A DNA stretch of 64,000 nucleotides, taken from NCBI GenBank assembly GCA_022496805.1, contig CM040088.1, positions 30,696,452 to 30,760,451 on the forward strand, in the 5' to 3' direction. Under the pieces are notes generated by a model. That model saw nothing but the letters and a program-made list of their open reading frames with translations. It was not told the DNA's origin and did no database searches. Positions 34,400 through 46,399 of the stretch are shown one piece after another (position 1 is the first letter of the stretch; the number at the start of each line of letters is the position of its first letter). The DNA is from Pohlia nutans (Eukaryota > Streptophyta > Bryopsida > Bryales > Mniaceae). Made by a program: the position numbers and the translations under genes.

Positions 34400-35544
34400 C
34401 ACAAATAGAACGAATTCCACTACACACTCAGGGAGTGAACCCAATATGTTTACATTACATCACGTGAGTGCACAAAATAGGTACCGTAGCTACCTAGCAA
34501 CTTGATCAAAAAACAAATAAACAAATAATTACAAGGGTGCCTAAATTTTTGGGAAATTACTTATTTAGTTTGCCAAGTAAATAATATTAAAAGGTCAACG
34601 GTTTTAATATATAATTTTTATATGTTACTGTCCAATTTTAATATTATTTTTTGGTATTGCCTAACTATTTTTGCACTTTAATTAATTATTAAGCAGAAAG
34701 CTGCCCAAGCTGCTAGGAAGCTATGGTATTAATTAGGACATCAATGTACAAAGTATACATACATTTGGCATATTATAATTCAATGAGAAATAGATATACA
34801 TGTAGGCGATATGAATGCTAATAATAGTTACGTACTATTAGAATAAGGGTTAGAAGCATTAATGTTTTAAACCTAGGATGGATAAAATCAAGATGATAAA
34901 TTGTAAAGTTCATTGGAAACGTATGATTGATTGGGTTCATTTTATAAGCTTGATTATTGAGTACCAACTTCCTACAAAGGAAATTGGGTTGTTGAAACCA
35001 TACCCTTTTTTCACGTTTCAAATTTTGCTTTGAGGGACTTAGTTATAAGATTCACTTTCATAATATTCCCGCAGATTTTATCAAATTGGCGGCGCGTTGG
35101 GCTCTGTGCATTAAACGTACCATACATGCATGATGCAACAACGATCAATGCTCAAGGGGTCTCCCCCGAGCGGCGATATTGTAATCCACAACAACTCATT
35201 CGATGTCTTGTGTAAGATACTTAGACAAACCCTAAGCTCGCAAATAGTCTCTTTTCATGGCTATATGTTTGTAAATTACAAGTTATTGGTGCTCCAATTA
35301 TATTGAATGTGTTTCGAGAATTTTGAAGCGATGGCACCTGGGTCACATAGTAGTGGAAAACAGGTCCAGCATGCAGCACTCATCAGTCATTGCTTTCCAA
35401 TTTGCACTTGTTGCCTTTGAATTTTTTTCTCTTGTGAATATACGATAACAAGTAGTGGTATGCTGCAGACACTTTGTTTGTTTTTGTTATGGGCACAGAT
35501 GAGGGATAAGGTAGAGATACCTTAAACCCTAACGAACCTTATAC
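34400..35544. other. Unassigned AT-rich region
   Basis: No element ends or frames with a protein-like pattern were found. Confidence 0.4.
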
Positions 35545-35690
35545 CACCAACTTCTACACACTTTCTACATTTTAGGGAGGAAATGTAGGTTGTCGGTACA
35601 TGACTTAACTTTTGAGCGATTAATGCATAAGTCATGTAATGAAAGTCTACATTTCCTCCCTGAGATGAAAAAGGGGTGTAGAAGTTGGTG
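35545..35690. ncRNA. Hairpin-forming repeat, 146 nt
   Basis: CACCAACTTCTACAC at the left pairs with GTGTAGAAGTTGGTG at the right. Inner blocks (AGGGAGGAAATGTAG with CTACATTTCCTCCCT, and ATGACTTA with TAAGTCAT) also pair, giving a long imperfect stem. It could be a microRNA-like precursor or a small foldback transposon; expression is unknown. Confidence 0.45.
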
Positions 35691-36555
35691 TTTTTGGGTG
35701 TTGTCATGGTTCAAGGTTCCATTACTTTACCACCTCTTGAGCGATTCTCAAATTTCCAGTTCACGCACTTGGAGCTTTGTTTGTTGTTTATGTTCTTTTC
35801 ATGCAATTCACTATGGTTTGCTATTATAGCTTTCCTTTGGGATTGTCGGTTTTTTTCAAACGATTTGGAATCCAAGCAAGTTGTTGTTTCACAATCTACT
35901 AGAGGAATTCTATTTTTTTGATTTAGTGAATTCTAAGTAGCAACTTGCACATAAGATTTGCAGTATTCACACAAATGCCTATGTCAATTGGTTTATAGAT
36001 TGGATTTTGTTTTATTTCTTTGCTTACCCTGTAAACTTAAAACGTGAACAATTTTGTGATGTTATGTGATATTTGACTGTGTTTTAATTCTTTGCTTACC
36101 CTATAAACTTAAAATGCAAACAATTTTGTGATGTTATGAGATTTTATGCGAGGTTTGGAACCCTGATTTAGTAGTGGACACAAGTCTATTTACTAAATTT
36201 GTTCTTATTAGGGTAAGGTAGGAATTTGATTTTTGAGATTTTTAGAATATACTTTAAATTTTTAAAGAAGAAGGAAAAAACTTCTTTTTAATTTTTTAAA
36301 ACTTCAATTAGTAAACTACTGGGTAGTATGTCTTCCTATTCAACCCTTTAACATCCATGATCAATCTTTGGGGCAAAGTCGCAATTTTCTATTTTTAGCT
36401 TGTCAACAATGCCCGTGTGAGGTGAATTTGATCTTATGGATGTAAAGAACATGCCCAAAAATTATACTTGTGCAATTTTTGGATCGAGTAACTATTTTTA
36501 TTTATGAGAAATTAGAAATATATAATCGGTGAATGGTGAACAGAAAGTCACCAAA

Positions 36556-36859
36556 CATAACATAATAGAGCAGTTCATGAAGTCCCCCTTTTCTATAATT
36601 GGTAGGTTACTTGCATTTAGGATCACTGTCATAATGAACATGGTTGTGAGCATGGGCAGTGTCAACTTCCATCAAGGTAATTATCACAGGGACCTACAAA
36701 AATGGGAAGAACTGAAGTTTCAGGCATGGCTTTTGAAGAGAGAACCACCAGCTGCCAATGGTATGACCTGTTGTAAAGGTGAAAACTGTATCTCATTAAA
36801 CGATGTTCATTGATTCAGTTCCAAAAGGGGGACTTCCTGAACTGCTCTATTATGTTATG
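36556..36859. mobile_element. CATAACATAATAGAGC MITE, 304 bp, TSD AAA
   Basis: 37-bp ends beginning CATAACATAATAGAGC and continuing to CCCCCTTTT match inverted with one difference. AAA flanks both sides (36553-36555, 36860-36862). A short frame inside resembles the second half of a QLQ motif by chance. Confidence 0.9.
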
Positions 36860-36921
36860 AAACATATAGACCAGCTACAATATGTGCATGAGATTTCTTT
36901 ACGGGCATTCTTTTCGGCTCA

Positions 36922-37222
36922 TGGCCCATTAACACCAATCACCCAATGCCAGTGCGGCAGAGAATCTACGTAAGTTTTGGTTGCTATAGTGTGCTCCTGT
37001 AAATAAAAATAAAAATAAAAACCTGACGCATGCAAGAAGCTACTCCAACGCATTTTGGATGCTGCAAGAAATTTGCGCTCCACCAACACACATGTGTTGG
37101 CCAAAAGCAGGAAGAGACAAGGCTTTGACACCGCAAGAAATTGTATATTATTTTCGAAATTTACCTTGCAGCATTCCAGGAACGCAACGCAAGTGCTGGA
37201 GCTTCTTGGTGTGAATGGGCCA
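36922..37222. mobile_element. TGGCCCATT MITE, 301 bp, TSD TCA
   Basis: Starts TGGCCCATTAACACC and ends GGTGTGAATGGGCCA. TCA is duplicated at 36919-36921 and 37223-37225. Same family as 24036-24333. Confidence 0.9.
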
Positions 37223-38429
37223 TCAATGTGTGACACATGTCTAATCTTTTACTAGCATGGTGGCCGGAAAGGAGGGAATGCAAGTTCTGAAAGGGAATTG
37301 GAACGCCATCATTGGGAACCTTGTCCAGGGAGGCCGTTTTCAGTGTCAGCTGAATGCAGGCGGTTATCAACAGAGTCCCAAATGCCAAACAGACGTGCCT
37401 TGATATACTAACTCGAGGGCAACTAGAAACGCAGACAATGACACAAGTAATGCAACAAACATGGGATGTGCATGGATTACGACATTTAGTTCAAAATGGT
37501 TCAACCACGTTCAAGGGTGATTGCAAGCTACGGTCATCCAACTTCTTTTAGTCACGGTGTAAGAATTGCTGCACTTTTCCAATCTTTGGAAAATCACCAA
37601 CATAAATACTCAAATGAAATTTTGTCACGAAACAAATTGCATTGTTTTTAGAATTCCAAAGTTAAGATGCCTACCACAATAAAGCTTGCGAAATTTCAAT
37701 CTTTTTATTCAAATTAATCATTTCTACTTTGATTTGGTAGTGTGTCGCTTTTCAAAGTGCATGTGAAATGCACCTATAATATGGGAAATGCTAGAAGGGG
37801 GTCAAATTTGAACTTCGCAAATTTATAGCAGCATACCACAAGTGCATACAAAGCTACTAAGTTTTCTTTTGAAATTCACTTTAAAATCCCAAATTAACAA
37901 AACAATTATTAAAAATTATTATAATGAATTTGGAATAATATGCACTATGAGATGGTATGATTTACATTATTTGATTCTACTTATTTTGGAAAATTATTGT
38001 TAACGTCTCACTTTTTGAACTAAGAATGAAACTTGACATAAACCAAATTTTTTTTCATTTAAAACAAAATCACAATATCTTGTTTTGAAGACCCATACCA
38101 TACAAATCATAGTCAATCAACACAAGAACCAAGGAAAAATCGGATGGATGAAAAAAAATGCATAGGATGTAGTCAAGAGAAGACTCACAATTTGTTTATC
38201 ATCCACTATATGAACGTAGGCATGTCAAAGGGTTAACTTGTTGGAAATGATAAGAATTTCCGAGAATATAGTCTTAACATGTATACGGTATAGTACTATA
38301 ACCATTTCAAGCCAATGTGCCTCAACTAATTACATAAACAAATTGTCCTAATGTGAACTATCCTTTCAAAGCCTCTGTAACACTTAGTAGTTTCTTCTCT
38401 AATAGGGTTATTTTACTAAAGAGAATTGT

Positions 38430-38585
38430 AGAAGTTTAAAGGAAAAAAGGAAATTCAAAAAAGTTGACAAGAGAGAATTCAAAAAAGCAGACAATAAAAT
38501 ATTCAAAAAAATAGACAACAAATTAAGGATTCAAAAAAGATGTTATAAAAAGATTCAAAAAGATAAAGAAGGTGGTTTAAGTTTC
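38430..38585. repeat. Degenerate A-rich tandem repeat
   Basis: The block ATTCAAAAAAG followed by a GACAA-like spacer recurs about five times at roughly 28-32-bp spacing. Confidence 0.55.
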
Positions 38586-38958
38586 CTTGTTTAACTCCCA
38601 CACAAAGATTTCTTCCTCATTTAAATAAAGAATACAATTACGACGTGAAATAAAATTTCACAAAGGTGAGATCAAAATTTGGTATCAAATTGCACAAAAA
38701 GACAATTCCCTAAAAGGATTGTGGTCCATGGTATTTAGGAGAGGCTTTATTTATAATTAAAATTTCAAAACATCGTAGTAAAATTCATCCAAATCACATG
38801 AGAATTTGTTAAAATAGATGAAGATTTGTCCAAATTGATGAATGTACCCAAGACAAGGTGCGAGGTTTCTATAACACTTTACATTCATCACAGTATATGG
38901 TGATTTTGGTGTAGTTGGTATATAAGACTTTTTACTATGTGTGTTGGGTGTGTTTCTA

Positions 38959-39297
38959 TAAGGGCCGTTTTACATGACATGCCAAGGCTAAAGCCAATTC
39001 ACTGAAAAAATAGTGGCTCAGGCCAAGAAGGGAGGGAACTTTGGCATAGGCCAAGGAAAGTGAATGGATTTCTATTTTGGTCCAACCCTATTGTCTTCAT
39101 TCGGGCCGTGTCAGCTTTTGTTTTTAGTGCATTAGAATATAATTTCAGCTCATTAGAATATGAATTTCAGGAAATGGCCTTGACTCCATCATGCAAAGGC
39201 CTTGGGGGTTGATTTTGTGAAATAGACCAATCACATATAGGATTCATGCATGTTAGAGCTCCAAATTGGCCTTGGCCCATCATATAAAGTGCCCTTA
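38959..39297. mobile_element. Tourist-like MITE, about 339 bp
   Basis: TAA then GGGCCGTTTTACATGAC; the right end read inward is GGGCACTTTATATGATGG with TTA outside. GCCAAGGC blocks recur near both ends. GGGC-starting ends with TWA flanks fit PIF/Harbinger Tourist-type elements. Confidence 0.6.
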
Positions 39298-39643
39298 AGA
39301 CATGGTGCAAAGTTTGTGGACATGTATTTGTATTCTAGTCTTTGTTTTGTTTTTTTTCGGTATAAATATTTGTTGGCTATGATTTTTTGTGTTGTATTAG
39401 AGTTATCCAAAAACAAACCCTATAATTTCCAACTAATAAAGTGAGTCTCTGTCCCAATAATAACATATTTTGACAAGTATTGTTTATGAATAGTCCTTTG
39501 GTCCCATACATCAATAGTCCGTTAGGCTTGGAGGAACTTGTGGAAACTCTCTTAGCATTGGGGAGGTCATGGGTTCCATACCCCACGGTGGTGTTAGGCC
39601 TTGCTTTCGACTATTCTTCAACTCACCATAGACTAGTTTTGCA

Positions 39644-39941
39644 TAACCCATTCACACCAAGCCCCTACCACACTTGCATCTACGTTCCTGAAATAGAAGA
39701 AGGTAAAACAGAGAAAAAAAAATTCAAAAATTCTTGCTACAACTATTGTCTAGGCACTGTGCAACTGCATTACAATGCCACAAGTAGAGCCATGCTCATT
39801 TTTTGTGTTGCGTTCTTTCCTGTCATACGTTAGAGTAATTTCTAATTGCGTATTTTATATTTCTTGGTTGACAACAGATTTCTTTCAAAGTTACTTGACG
39901 CATGTATTCATGTGGCAACATTGGTGTATGTGAATGGGCTA
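39644..39941 (-). mobile_element. TGGCCCATT-type MITE, 298 bp, TSD GCA
   Basis: Ends TAACCCATTCACACC and GTGAATGGGCTA; GCA at 39641-39643 and 39942-39944. The interior is the reverse complement of 24036-24333. Confidence 0.88.
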
Positions 39942-39967
39942 GCAGTCTTGTTGAACTCAAAACGAGT

Positions 39968-40396
39968 TTAACTCCTAAAGGGGGTTGCATGCCAAAAAGG
40001 GTTGCAAGTGTTCTTCCAAATGGTATTTTACCACGAAGACTATGATATTGATAGAAACTGCAAATATGAAAATGGAGCTTGGAATGGGAACTAAATATAC
40101 AAAAAAAAAAAAATTAATAATATGTGACGCGGAAAAAAAGATATGGCTACTCAAAAGACGTTTTCTGCATATTTTGAGTCATGTATTGGGAAAATACATA
40201 ATTGTTTTATAATCCCACAGCAGATGGAAATGCTCTTGAAAATCACCATATGCACAGGGCATGGATATGCACAAGGCATGGATATGCAACTCCTCCAAAA
40301 ATCTCCCTTCCAAGTTCATACTTTTACACCCCTTAGCATCACTTGTATGCTGATACTATCAACATATAAAATACCCCAACATCCTTTAGGGGTTAG
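39968..40396. mobile_element. TTAA-type MITE, 429 bp
   Basis: TTAA (39968-39971) then CTCCTAAAGGGGG; right end CCTTTAGGGG then TTAG (40393-40396). It interrupts the SINE-like repeat, which resumes at GTGAGTTCAACAAG. Confidence 0.7.
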
Positions 40397-40438
40397 GTGA
40401 GTTCAACAAGAGTCTCCACTTTGAGACACTCTTTTCGG

Positions 40439-40672
40439 TTAACCCTTAAAGATCCAAAGAACCCTTTCCGACCAGTATTATACACCAATATTCTATTGTA
40501 TTTGGTATGGTTCCACACCTCATATGGGTTTAAGATTAAAAAATGAAGTTCAAATTCACCTCAACATGATTTTAATGAGCTATTAGGATTTAAATTTGGA
40601 ACTTTCTATTTACAGAAAATGTCAAATATATGCCAACGTATCTACTATCCCCATTAGCCCTTTAAGGGTTAA
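40439..40672 (+). mobile_element. TTAA-flanked MITE, 234 bp
   Basis: TTAA then CCCTTAAAGATCCAAAG; right end read inward CCCTTAAAGGGCTAATG after TTAA (40669-40672). About 90% similar to 63740-63972 across its whole length. Confidence 0.88.
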
Positions 40673-41483
40673 TTCTATTGTGAGTGTTTTTCGTAAGGTA
40701 TAGACATTAATAGCTTGGTAAGGCAAAGTCCTCTCCACCACCCATAGCGGCTGCATGCAAAGGGCTTGATTGTGAGCTTACCCACACATGAGTGGATACA
40801 GACTCCAGACCAAGCCCCCCGGCCCGGCCCGGCCCGCGCGGGGGAGCCACAAAAAAGCTCCAGGACAGGCTTTTCTACGGGAGCGCTGGGAAAAAGCTGT
40901 GAGATTTTTCGCAGCAAGCGATGTCATTGGAGTGTCTCCAAGGGTCAAGGAAACAAACAACTTTTCGGTACACCCAAGAAAAAGTAAAAAGTAAAAGCCC
41001 AACCAGCTAGCCACAACCTTGGTGATTAATTTCAACTGACACGAGGCCTTGCTCCAAATGTAGGGAGCACCTCATTGGTACTATCTACATGTCCACACGA
41101 AAAAAAAATCATTGTGTGTTTTGTATGTTGTCTCATTAATTATTTCATTTGTCCCCAATTCAACATGCTATCATCATACTTTGCTTTTTTGCTCGGGAAA
41201 ACAAAATGAAGGACATAAGATATGTGTGGCTTGGGAGTTTTGATCAACACTCATCTGAAAAAGTTATCTTTTGTGTATTGATGATCGTGGTTCTTCTTAT
41301 CCAAATGAAACAACTGCCAAATGATTAGGAGCATAGGGTCTAGTCCAAATATTGCAGGAAGAAAATTCCGAAAAAATCACTCACATTTGTAATTTGTTGT
41401 TGTGCAATGGAAATAAAACATTCAAATGTTTCCAAAAAAAAAAAAGTGGTCCAATTTGCACTTTGTGGTCCTTTAGGGGTTAA
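40673..41483. other. Unassigned region with a GC block and a lone TTAA-element end
   Basis: 40815-40845 is a GC island of CCCGG repeats in an otherwise ordinary stretch. At 41471-41483 CTTTAGGGG then TTAA is a TTAA-element right end without an identified partner. Confidence 0.45.
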
Positions 41484-41907
41484 TTATGAATTTTTGTTTG
41501 CTTAAAACTACCTTTGCAATGGAATGAAAGTCATGTGTTTCAAATAAAAGAAAACATGCGACCTTCATTAATTCAATGGGGTTTCAAAACGAAGCAAAAG
41601 AAAAAAGAAAACAAGCCAAAGATAAGTTCGAAAATACAAAATTATTGAATCTTGCCAGCATGGACTTTTGAGCAAGAAAAAGAAGTGGACACCTGCATAC
41701 ATGAATGGCATACAGCTCCAAAGATTTGTGTACACAGAATGGATATCTCCAATTGTTTACATAAAAAATAAAACAAAAGCCCCAAAGACCAGATTTTAAA
41801 AAAGAAAATGTATAACGGTGTACTCTGTTTATTCTATATATAGTGTGGGCCACATTGTTGGAGCAATCTATATTATGAAAACAACGGGTAAATGAAAACA
41901 CTTTGTA

Positions 41908-42201
41908 TTAACCCCTAATGCATGCAACAACCTCGATGTGCTCTATTGTTTCTCACTACCACATTTTTACAGGAAATGCTTTCACGATCTTCCACACAAG
42001 AAAAAGAACTGATAATTTTATAGCAATGTCTTGTAGCTCTTACAAGGTTGCCAAATTTTTTGGCCCCATAGGACACGCTATGCTACAGTAAACGTTACTT
42101 GTATGCGAATGTTCTTCCCTAATTTCCTCTTAGTTGCATTTTATAATACATCTTTGCAATTCTCCAAGTCTGGAGAGGGGTGAGGGCATTTAGGGGGTTA
42201 A
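41908..42201. mobile_element. TTAA-flanked MITE, 294 bp
   Basis: TTAA then CCCCTAATGCATGCAAC; right end GGCATTTAGGGG, G, then TTAA (42198-42201). The right 80 bp match 34190-34269, so it is an internally deleted member of that subfamily. Confidence 0.8.
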
Positions 42202-42835
42202 ACATTGCATTATTTGATAACCCACACTATATAGAATACACGATGTAACGTGGACATATCCATTATCACGAAACACCCAATTCCGCTCTCATGTACTAAC
42301 AACGTACATTCTAAAACACAAATGTACACCTCTGGTAGAATTGTTGAATGGATGATAATGAGAATATCTGTGGTCACATTATTTTTTACGTTTTGTGTAG
42401 GATACCTTATGAATGCTGGATTTTCTAACCAAGGATATCTAAAATGATACTGTACGTGCATTGGCTTGTTTCCCCAACTAAATTCCACTAGTCAAAGAGA
42501 TCTTTTTCTCCTTCTTCAGTAGTTCAGTATCAGCTCTTTGAAGGCCACATTCTGCACCATAGTGTACGTGCTGTACCACATTTTTAGTGAAAGCCGAAGA
42601 GAGAGAATAACGTAGACGCACATAATTTAGACAGCGACCCAATTTCAACAGCTCGTACCGTACATCTTCAAGACTTAAGAGCACGGTTTTTTTTCTTTGG
42701 CTTCTTGGAGACAAACTCCAATGTTGTGGCACAGTCACAATGGTCTAAATTTGGAGGAACCCCCTCCACTGCATGCATGGAGCATTGCTACAATGCAACC
42801 AAAAAAAAAAAGAAAAAGAAAAAAAGAAGCCATGT
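42202..42835. other. Unassigned region
   Basis: Overlapping short frames on both strands, no repeat ends recognised, ending in an A-rich tract (42800-42828). Confidence 0.4.
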
Positions 42836-43393
42836 TTAACCCCTAAAAGCCCAAGGAATATTGGACATTACAAAGATGTGTTATAATATATGCCTTCTTT
42901 ATGTTTGATGAAGTTTGGTTCAATAGACAAAATATAGGATATCATCTCTACAAATTATCCGTACAGTCAAATTTCCAAAAATAACTTTAAATCTTTTTAT
43001 AATGAATTTAATTGTACCTTTAATTCTACCTTTGAAAATTTGTATAAATTATAATTTTCACTTTTAGAGTTTAAAATTTAGCATGATTGGTTAAAGTTTG
43101 TTTATTTATTGATAACTTCAAAAAAGCAAAAGAAATGTTGGAGGGAACATCATTAGTTTCCCCAAATAGCAAATTTTATAACACTAGGACAATGTTGAGG
43201 TGATCCACTTTGAAAAATTCTCTCCGGTGGAGTTTAACTCAGATTGACATAATTCAAATTGCGCTGGAAAGTAGACTTGATGTAGTATTTTAAAATATTT
43301 TTTATTTTTTCAAAAAACTATTTTTTTGTTTCGGGCAGCCCGTAAAATTCAGGCAGCGACCAAAAAATGGTCGTTTGAGCGTTTAGGGGTTAA
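42836..43393 (-). mobile_element. TTAA-flanked MITE with one-sided hairpin, 558 bp
   Basis: TTAA then CCCCTAAAAGCCCAAGG at the left. From 43393 inward: CCCCTAAACGCTCAA, then ACGACCA, TTTTT, TGGTCGC and a GGGCTGCCC-like block. Inverse of 12024-12573. Confidence 0.88.
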
Positions 43394-43717
43394 GAGTCAA
43401 ATATTAAATTTTTTTGTATAACAAGGATTAGAGATTTTTTGGGGGCAATATATGGCATTCTCTCACAGATTTGAACCTATTCACCCACATTCAACTAGAT
43501 ATTCTCTAGTGAAATGAGGACAGTGAGGGGGTTACTACTCTCAAAAATATAATAAAAATCAAACTGGTAATGATTGCCAAATGCAATATTCACGAATATT
43601 CTTCAAAATTCTCTTTCACATCAAACAAAAAATAACATTTAAAAAAATATTATATCCCAAAAATTTGGCATTCATTTTTAGAAATATTTTCATTTTACTA
43701 TGCCCGGTATCATACTA

Positions 43718-43768
43718 TAGAGTAAAGAGTAAAGAGTAAAGAGTATGAAAAAAAAACGAGTAAAGAGT
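43718..43768. repeat. (AGAGTAA)n heptamer tandem repeat
   Basis: Four to five copies of a 7-bp unit, interrupted by an A-run. Confidence 0.85.
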
Positions 43769-43915
43769 CGATGTTTTTTATAACTACCATAGGTAGAGGA
43801 TAGGGTTGACCTTGCTCTCCATCTATGGTATTTTAATTTGTGTTTATAATTGATTATTTAATGTGCATTCACAAATTTTGGTACATAGAAATCTTTGAGA
43901 TATTTGAATTAATCC

Positions 43916-44458
43916 TAAACCCCTAAATGACAGAGGGGGTGAGGGCAAAACCTAGATGTGTTATAAAATGTTACTTCTGCAACTTCGATGAAGTTTGGTC
44001 CAAAATAGAAAAATGAGAAGCATGATGTTTAGTAATTATCCATATGGTCAAACTTCCAAAAAGAGTTTTAGATACTCATTTAATGAATTTAGAAGCATTT
44101 ACCATTGAATATTCACCAAAATTATAAATTATATTTTTAGAATTTGAAATTTGGTATGATTGGTCAAAAACTAGACATTCTATTCTAAAAATTAAAAAAG
44201 GCAAAATTTTCAAATGAGAGAACATCATCCCTTTCCCGAAATAGTAAATTTTATAACACTAGGACAATTTTGAGGTCTTTGTCTTTGAAAAATTCCTTAG
44301 TGAACCTCAATATTGCAAATGAAATGCATCAAACATCATTTCTACCCCAAATTTTGACATAAAATCAAAACTCAAAAAATATCATTTCCTGATCCTAGGC
44401 AGTCACTGTTGTTTGGACTGCAACCAGAAAATGGTTGATCGGTCACTTTAGGGATTAA
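43916..44458 (-). mobile_element. TTAA-type MITE, 543 bp
   Basis: TAAA then CCCCTAAATGACAGAGG; the right end inward from 44458 is TCCCTAAAGTGACCGATC, then AACCA, TTTTC, TGGTTGC. About 80% similar to 50262-50811. Confidence 0.75.
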
Positions 44459-44830
44459 ACGTCAAGAGGGCTTGGGCAGGGCAGCCCGGAAGGCATCTAA
44501 ATTTTCGGAGGGGAAAAAAAAAAAAAAAAAAAAAACGAAAAAATTTGGAAAAACGGCTCTACTGGCCACTGCTGGCCAACACTGTAGTACTACGACACTT
44601 TTCAAGAAACGACCTCAGTTGTCCCAACCTCAACTCCTGTTCATTTTGATAACTTTGATTGCTTGCCAATGGTTCCACAATCTCCCAAATGAGGCGCAAA
44701 TCTGGAATCTAGATCGCTTTTTCAGTAGCTTTCCAACGCACCAATCCTCGCTTGATTTGGTTGAGAAAATCCACTTTTTTTCTTCACTATTCTCTTATAA
44801 ATAAGCCATTTTGTTTGACTGCCTTAGATA
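44455..44830 (+). mobile_element. ACGTCAAG-subfamily TTAA element, abutting the previous one
   Basis: Starts TTAAACGTCAAGAGGGCTTG with the CCC lost, and follows the inverse of 25566-25955, including CTGGCCACTGCTGGCC, a long A-run and TCCCAAATGAGGCGCAA. The right end is degraded. Confidence 0.65.
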
Positions 44831-45138
44831 CGAGTCAGACTCACCTCACCTAACATGTATTCTCTCTTCTTTTCGGTTAACTCTATTTGTTTCTTAGTTT
44901 ACTCATATTTGATGTAGTGTTCATTTTTGATGCATTGTCACATCATTTTGCAAATTTATTTTTATTTTGATTTAGGATGAATCTAGAAGCAATAATTGGT
45001 GTCTAAGTTGAATATCTTTGACTTTGTATGACTTCTTCACTATAAAGAATTTTCATGTAATTTTACTTTACATATTATTGAAATCAAATTTCTAATGATC
45101 TTCATAATATAGATGTTACAAAAGTCTATATTAACACT

Positions 45139-45802
45139 TTAACCTCTAAAGGTCCTCACTAGTATAATAAAAGCCAAAGCCCTACAACCTGCATAATTGA
45201 AACATCACATTGTATGATTTATAAATTTTCATAGATAGTCATCAACATTATGGAGGTATGACAAAAATTTCAATATGATCGGAATATATTTGAAATATTT
45301 ACAAATTTTATCATCACTAGTAGGATTTTGGTCCTTTATAACTGGTCCTTTGTGACTCAATTCTCTAAAAAAAAGTCGTTTAGACCATTTAAGTAACAAA
45401 TGACCAATTATAAAGGACTAAAATCCTACTAGTGCATGTAAACAAGATAAAAATTTAAAATAAATATACTTTTGACAATTTTAATATCAAAATTTATATA
45501 AAATAGATAAAAGTTATGTTTAGCAGTAGTTAAAAATGAAAGTGAAGAAATTAGAAAAGACTCATAATTGAAGCATCCTTGGAAAGCCTTTTGTATTTGG
45601 ACGTCTAAATGTTAGAGTTCTTGACAGTGTAAAATCTTCAAATGAAGTCTATTCTCCAATCTCAACAGTCGATAGATGTATCATAACTCAACTTAAACAT
45701 TTAATGAAAACACGAACTCTAACAAAGGAAAAACATTTTATTTTTTGTGCCTTTTGACCAAAAACCATCCAAAAAATAAATGGTTGGTCCTTTAGGGGTT
45801 AA
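45139..45802. mobile_element. TTAA-flanked element, 664 bp, with nested CACTA MITE
   Basis: TTAA then CCTCTAAAGGTCCTCAC; right end read inward CCCCTAAAGGACCAACC after TTAA (45799-45802). The CACTA MITE at 45315-45434 lies inside. Confidence 0.75.
45315..45434. mobile_element. CACTA MITE, 120 bp, T-rich ends, TSD CAT
   Basis: Ends CACTAGTAGGATTTTGGTCC and inverted CACTAGTAGGATTTTAGTCC continue TTTATAA. CAT is duplicated at 45312-45314 and 45435-45437. Confidence 0.92.
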
Positions 45803-45886
45803 GCTCTAAGTGTGTCCAAGGTCTAAATTAATTTGCTTATGATCAATTTTCAAAATAATATAGACCTTGGACATACTCAGAGCTTA
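45803..45886. ncRNA. Compact hairpin, 84 nt
   Basis: GCTCTAAGTGTGTCCAAGG followed by TCTA pairs with TAGACCTTGGACATACTCAGAGC across a loop of about 36 nt. The arms pair over 24 nt with few mismatches. The size would fit a microRNA-like precursor or a tiny MITE; it starts right at the TTAA-element border. Confidence 0.5.
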
Positions 45887-46399
45887 CAGTGTTGCATTTA
45901 GGTGTAGATATCATAAAGGAATTGCTTGCGAGTACTTTGTGAATGAACATAGAATTCACAATGTAATGTTTTAAAGATTTGGTATTTTTCCATAATTTTA
46001 TGTAGCCAAATTGTCATTTATGATGTTCAATACATGCTTTTTAGCATATATTTTTTCTAATTATGGGTTACCCTATTAACACTTATTTGTACTCTATTAT
46101 ATTCAATTACAAATGAGAATATCTTCTCCTTTTAAATTGAAACTTTATGATTCCATCTTTGCAATTCCATCTTGAAATAACATTGCTTAGTCCATAACGT
46201 CCTTAATTTTGACAATCATGTAAGGCATATGGATGTTGCATTTGAGATGAGGGTTTTCTTATTTCCCACATTGCTTTGTTGTGCATGTTAATTCTCAATT
46301 TATGGATGTGCATGTAATCTATTCACATTGCTTGTGAATAGATTGGGCCAGATGATGATCTTTCGATAGTTCTCTATATGCTGTACAAATTTGAATTTG

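Larger units (their letters stand above)
36340..38236 (-). mobile_element. TTAA-flanked element, 1.9 kb, with two nested MITEs
   Basis: The left site is TCAA then CCCTTTAACATCCATGATC, like the non-hairpin end of 23092-23619. The right end read inward from 38236 is CCCTTTGACATGCCT, then ACGTTCA, TATAG, TGGATGA, the hairpin end. The right 450 bp match 23092-23619. Pairing of the two ends is inferred, since 36556-36859 and 36922-37222 lie between them. Confidence 0.5.
39471..40438 (+). repeat. SINE-like copy split by two MITEs
   Basis: It is similar to 61548-61790, sharing GGCTTGGAGGA, ATTGGGGAGGTCA, CTCACCATAGACTAGTTTTG and CACTTTGAGACACTCTTTTC. GGTTCCATACCCC (39573-39585) resembles a tRNA B box and TTAGGCTTGGAGG a diverged A box. 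Insertions occupy 39644-39941 and 39968-40396. Confidence 0.5.

Noticed and set aside
8380..36760. A split QLQ domain: FTYTQ at 8413-8427 and WEELKFQAWLLK at 36701-36736
   Set aside because: The joined pattern looks striking, but the phases do not match at the available acceptor (36691), the gap is 28 kb, and the second piece lies inside a MITE (36556-36859).
36529..36813. 94-codon plus-strand frame
   Set aside because: It lies almost wholly within the MITE at 36556-36859 and starts outside it.
40815..40850. CpG-island-like promoter
   Set aside because: The GC block is about 30 bp of CCCGG repeats with no gene start beside it.
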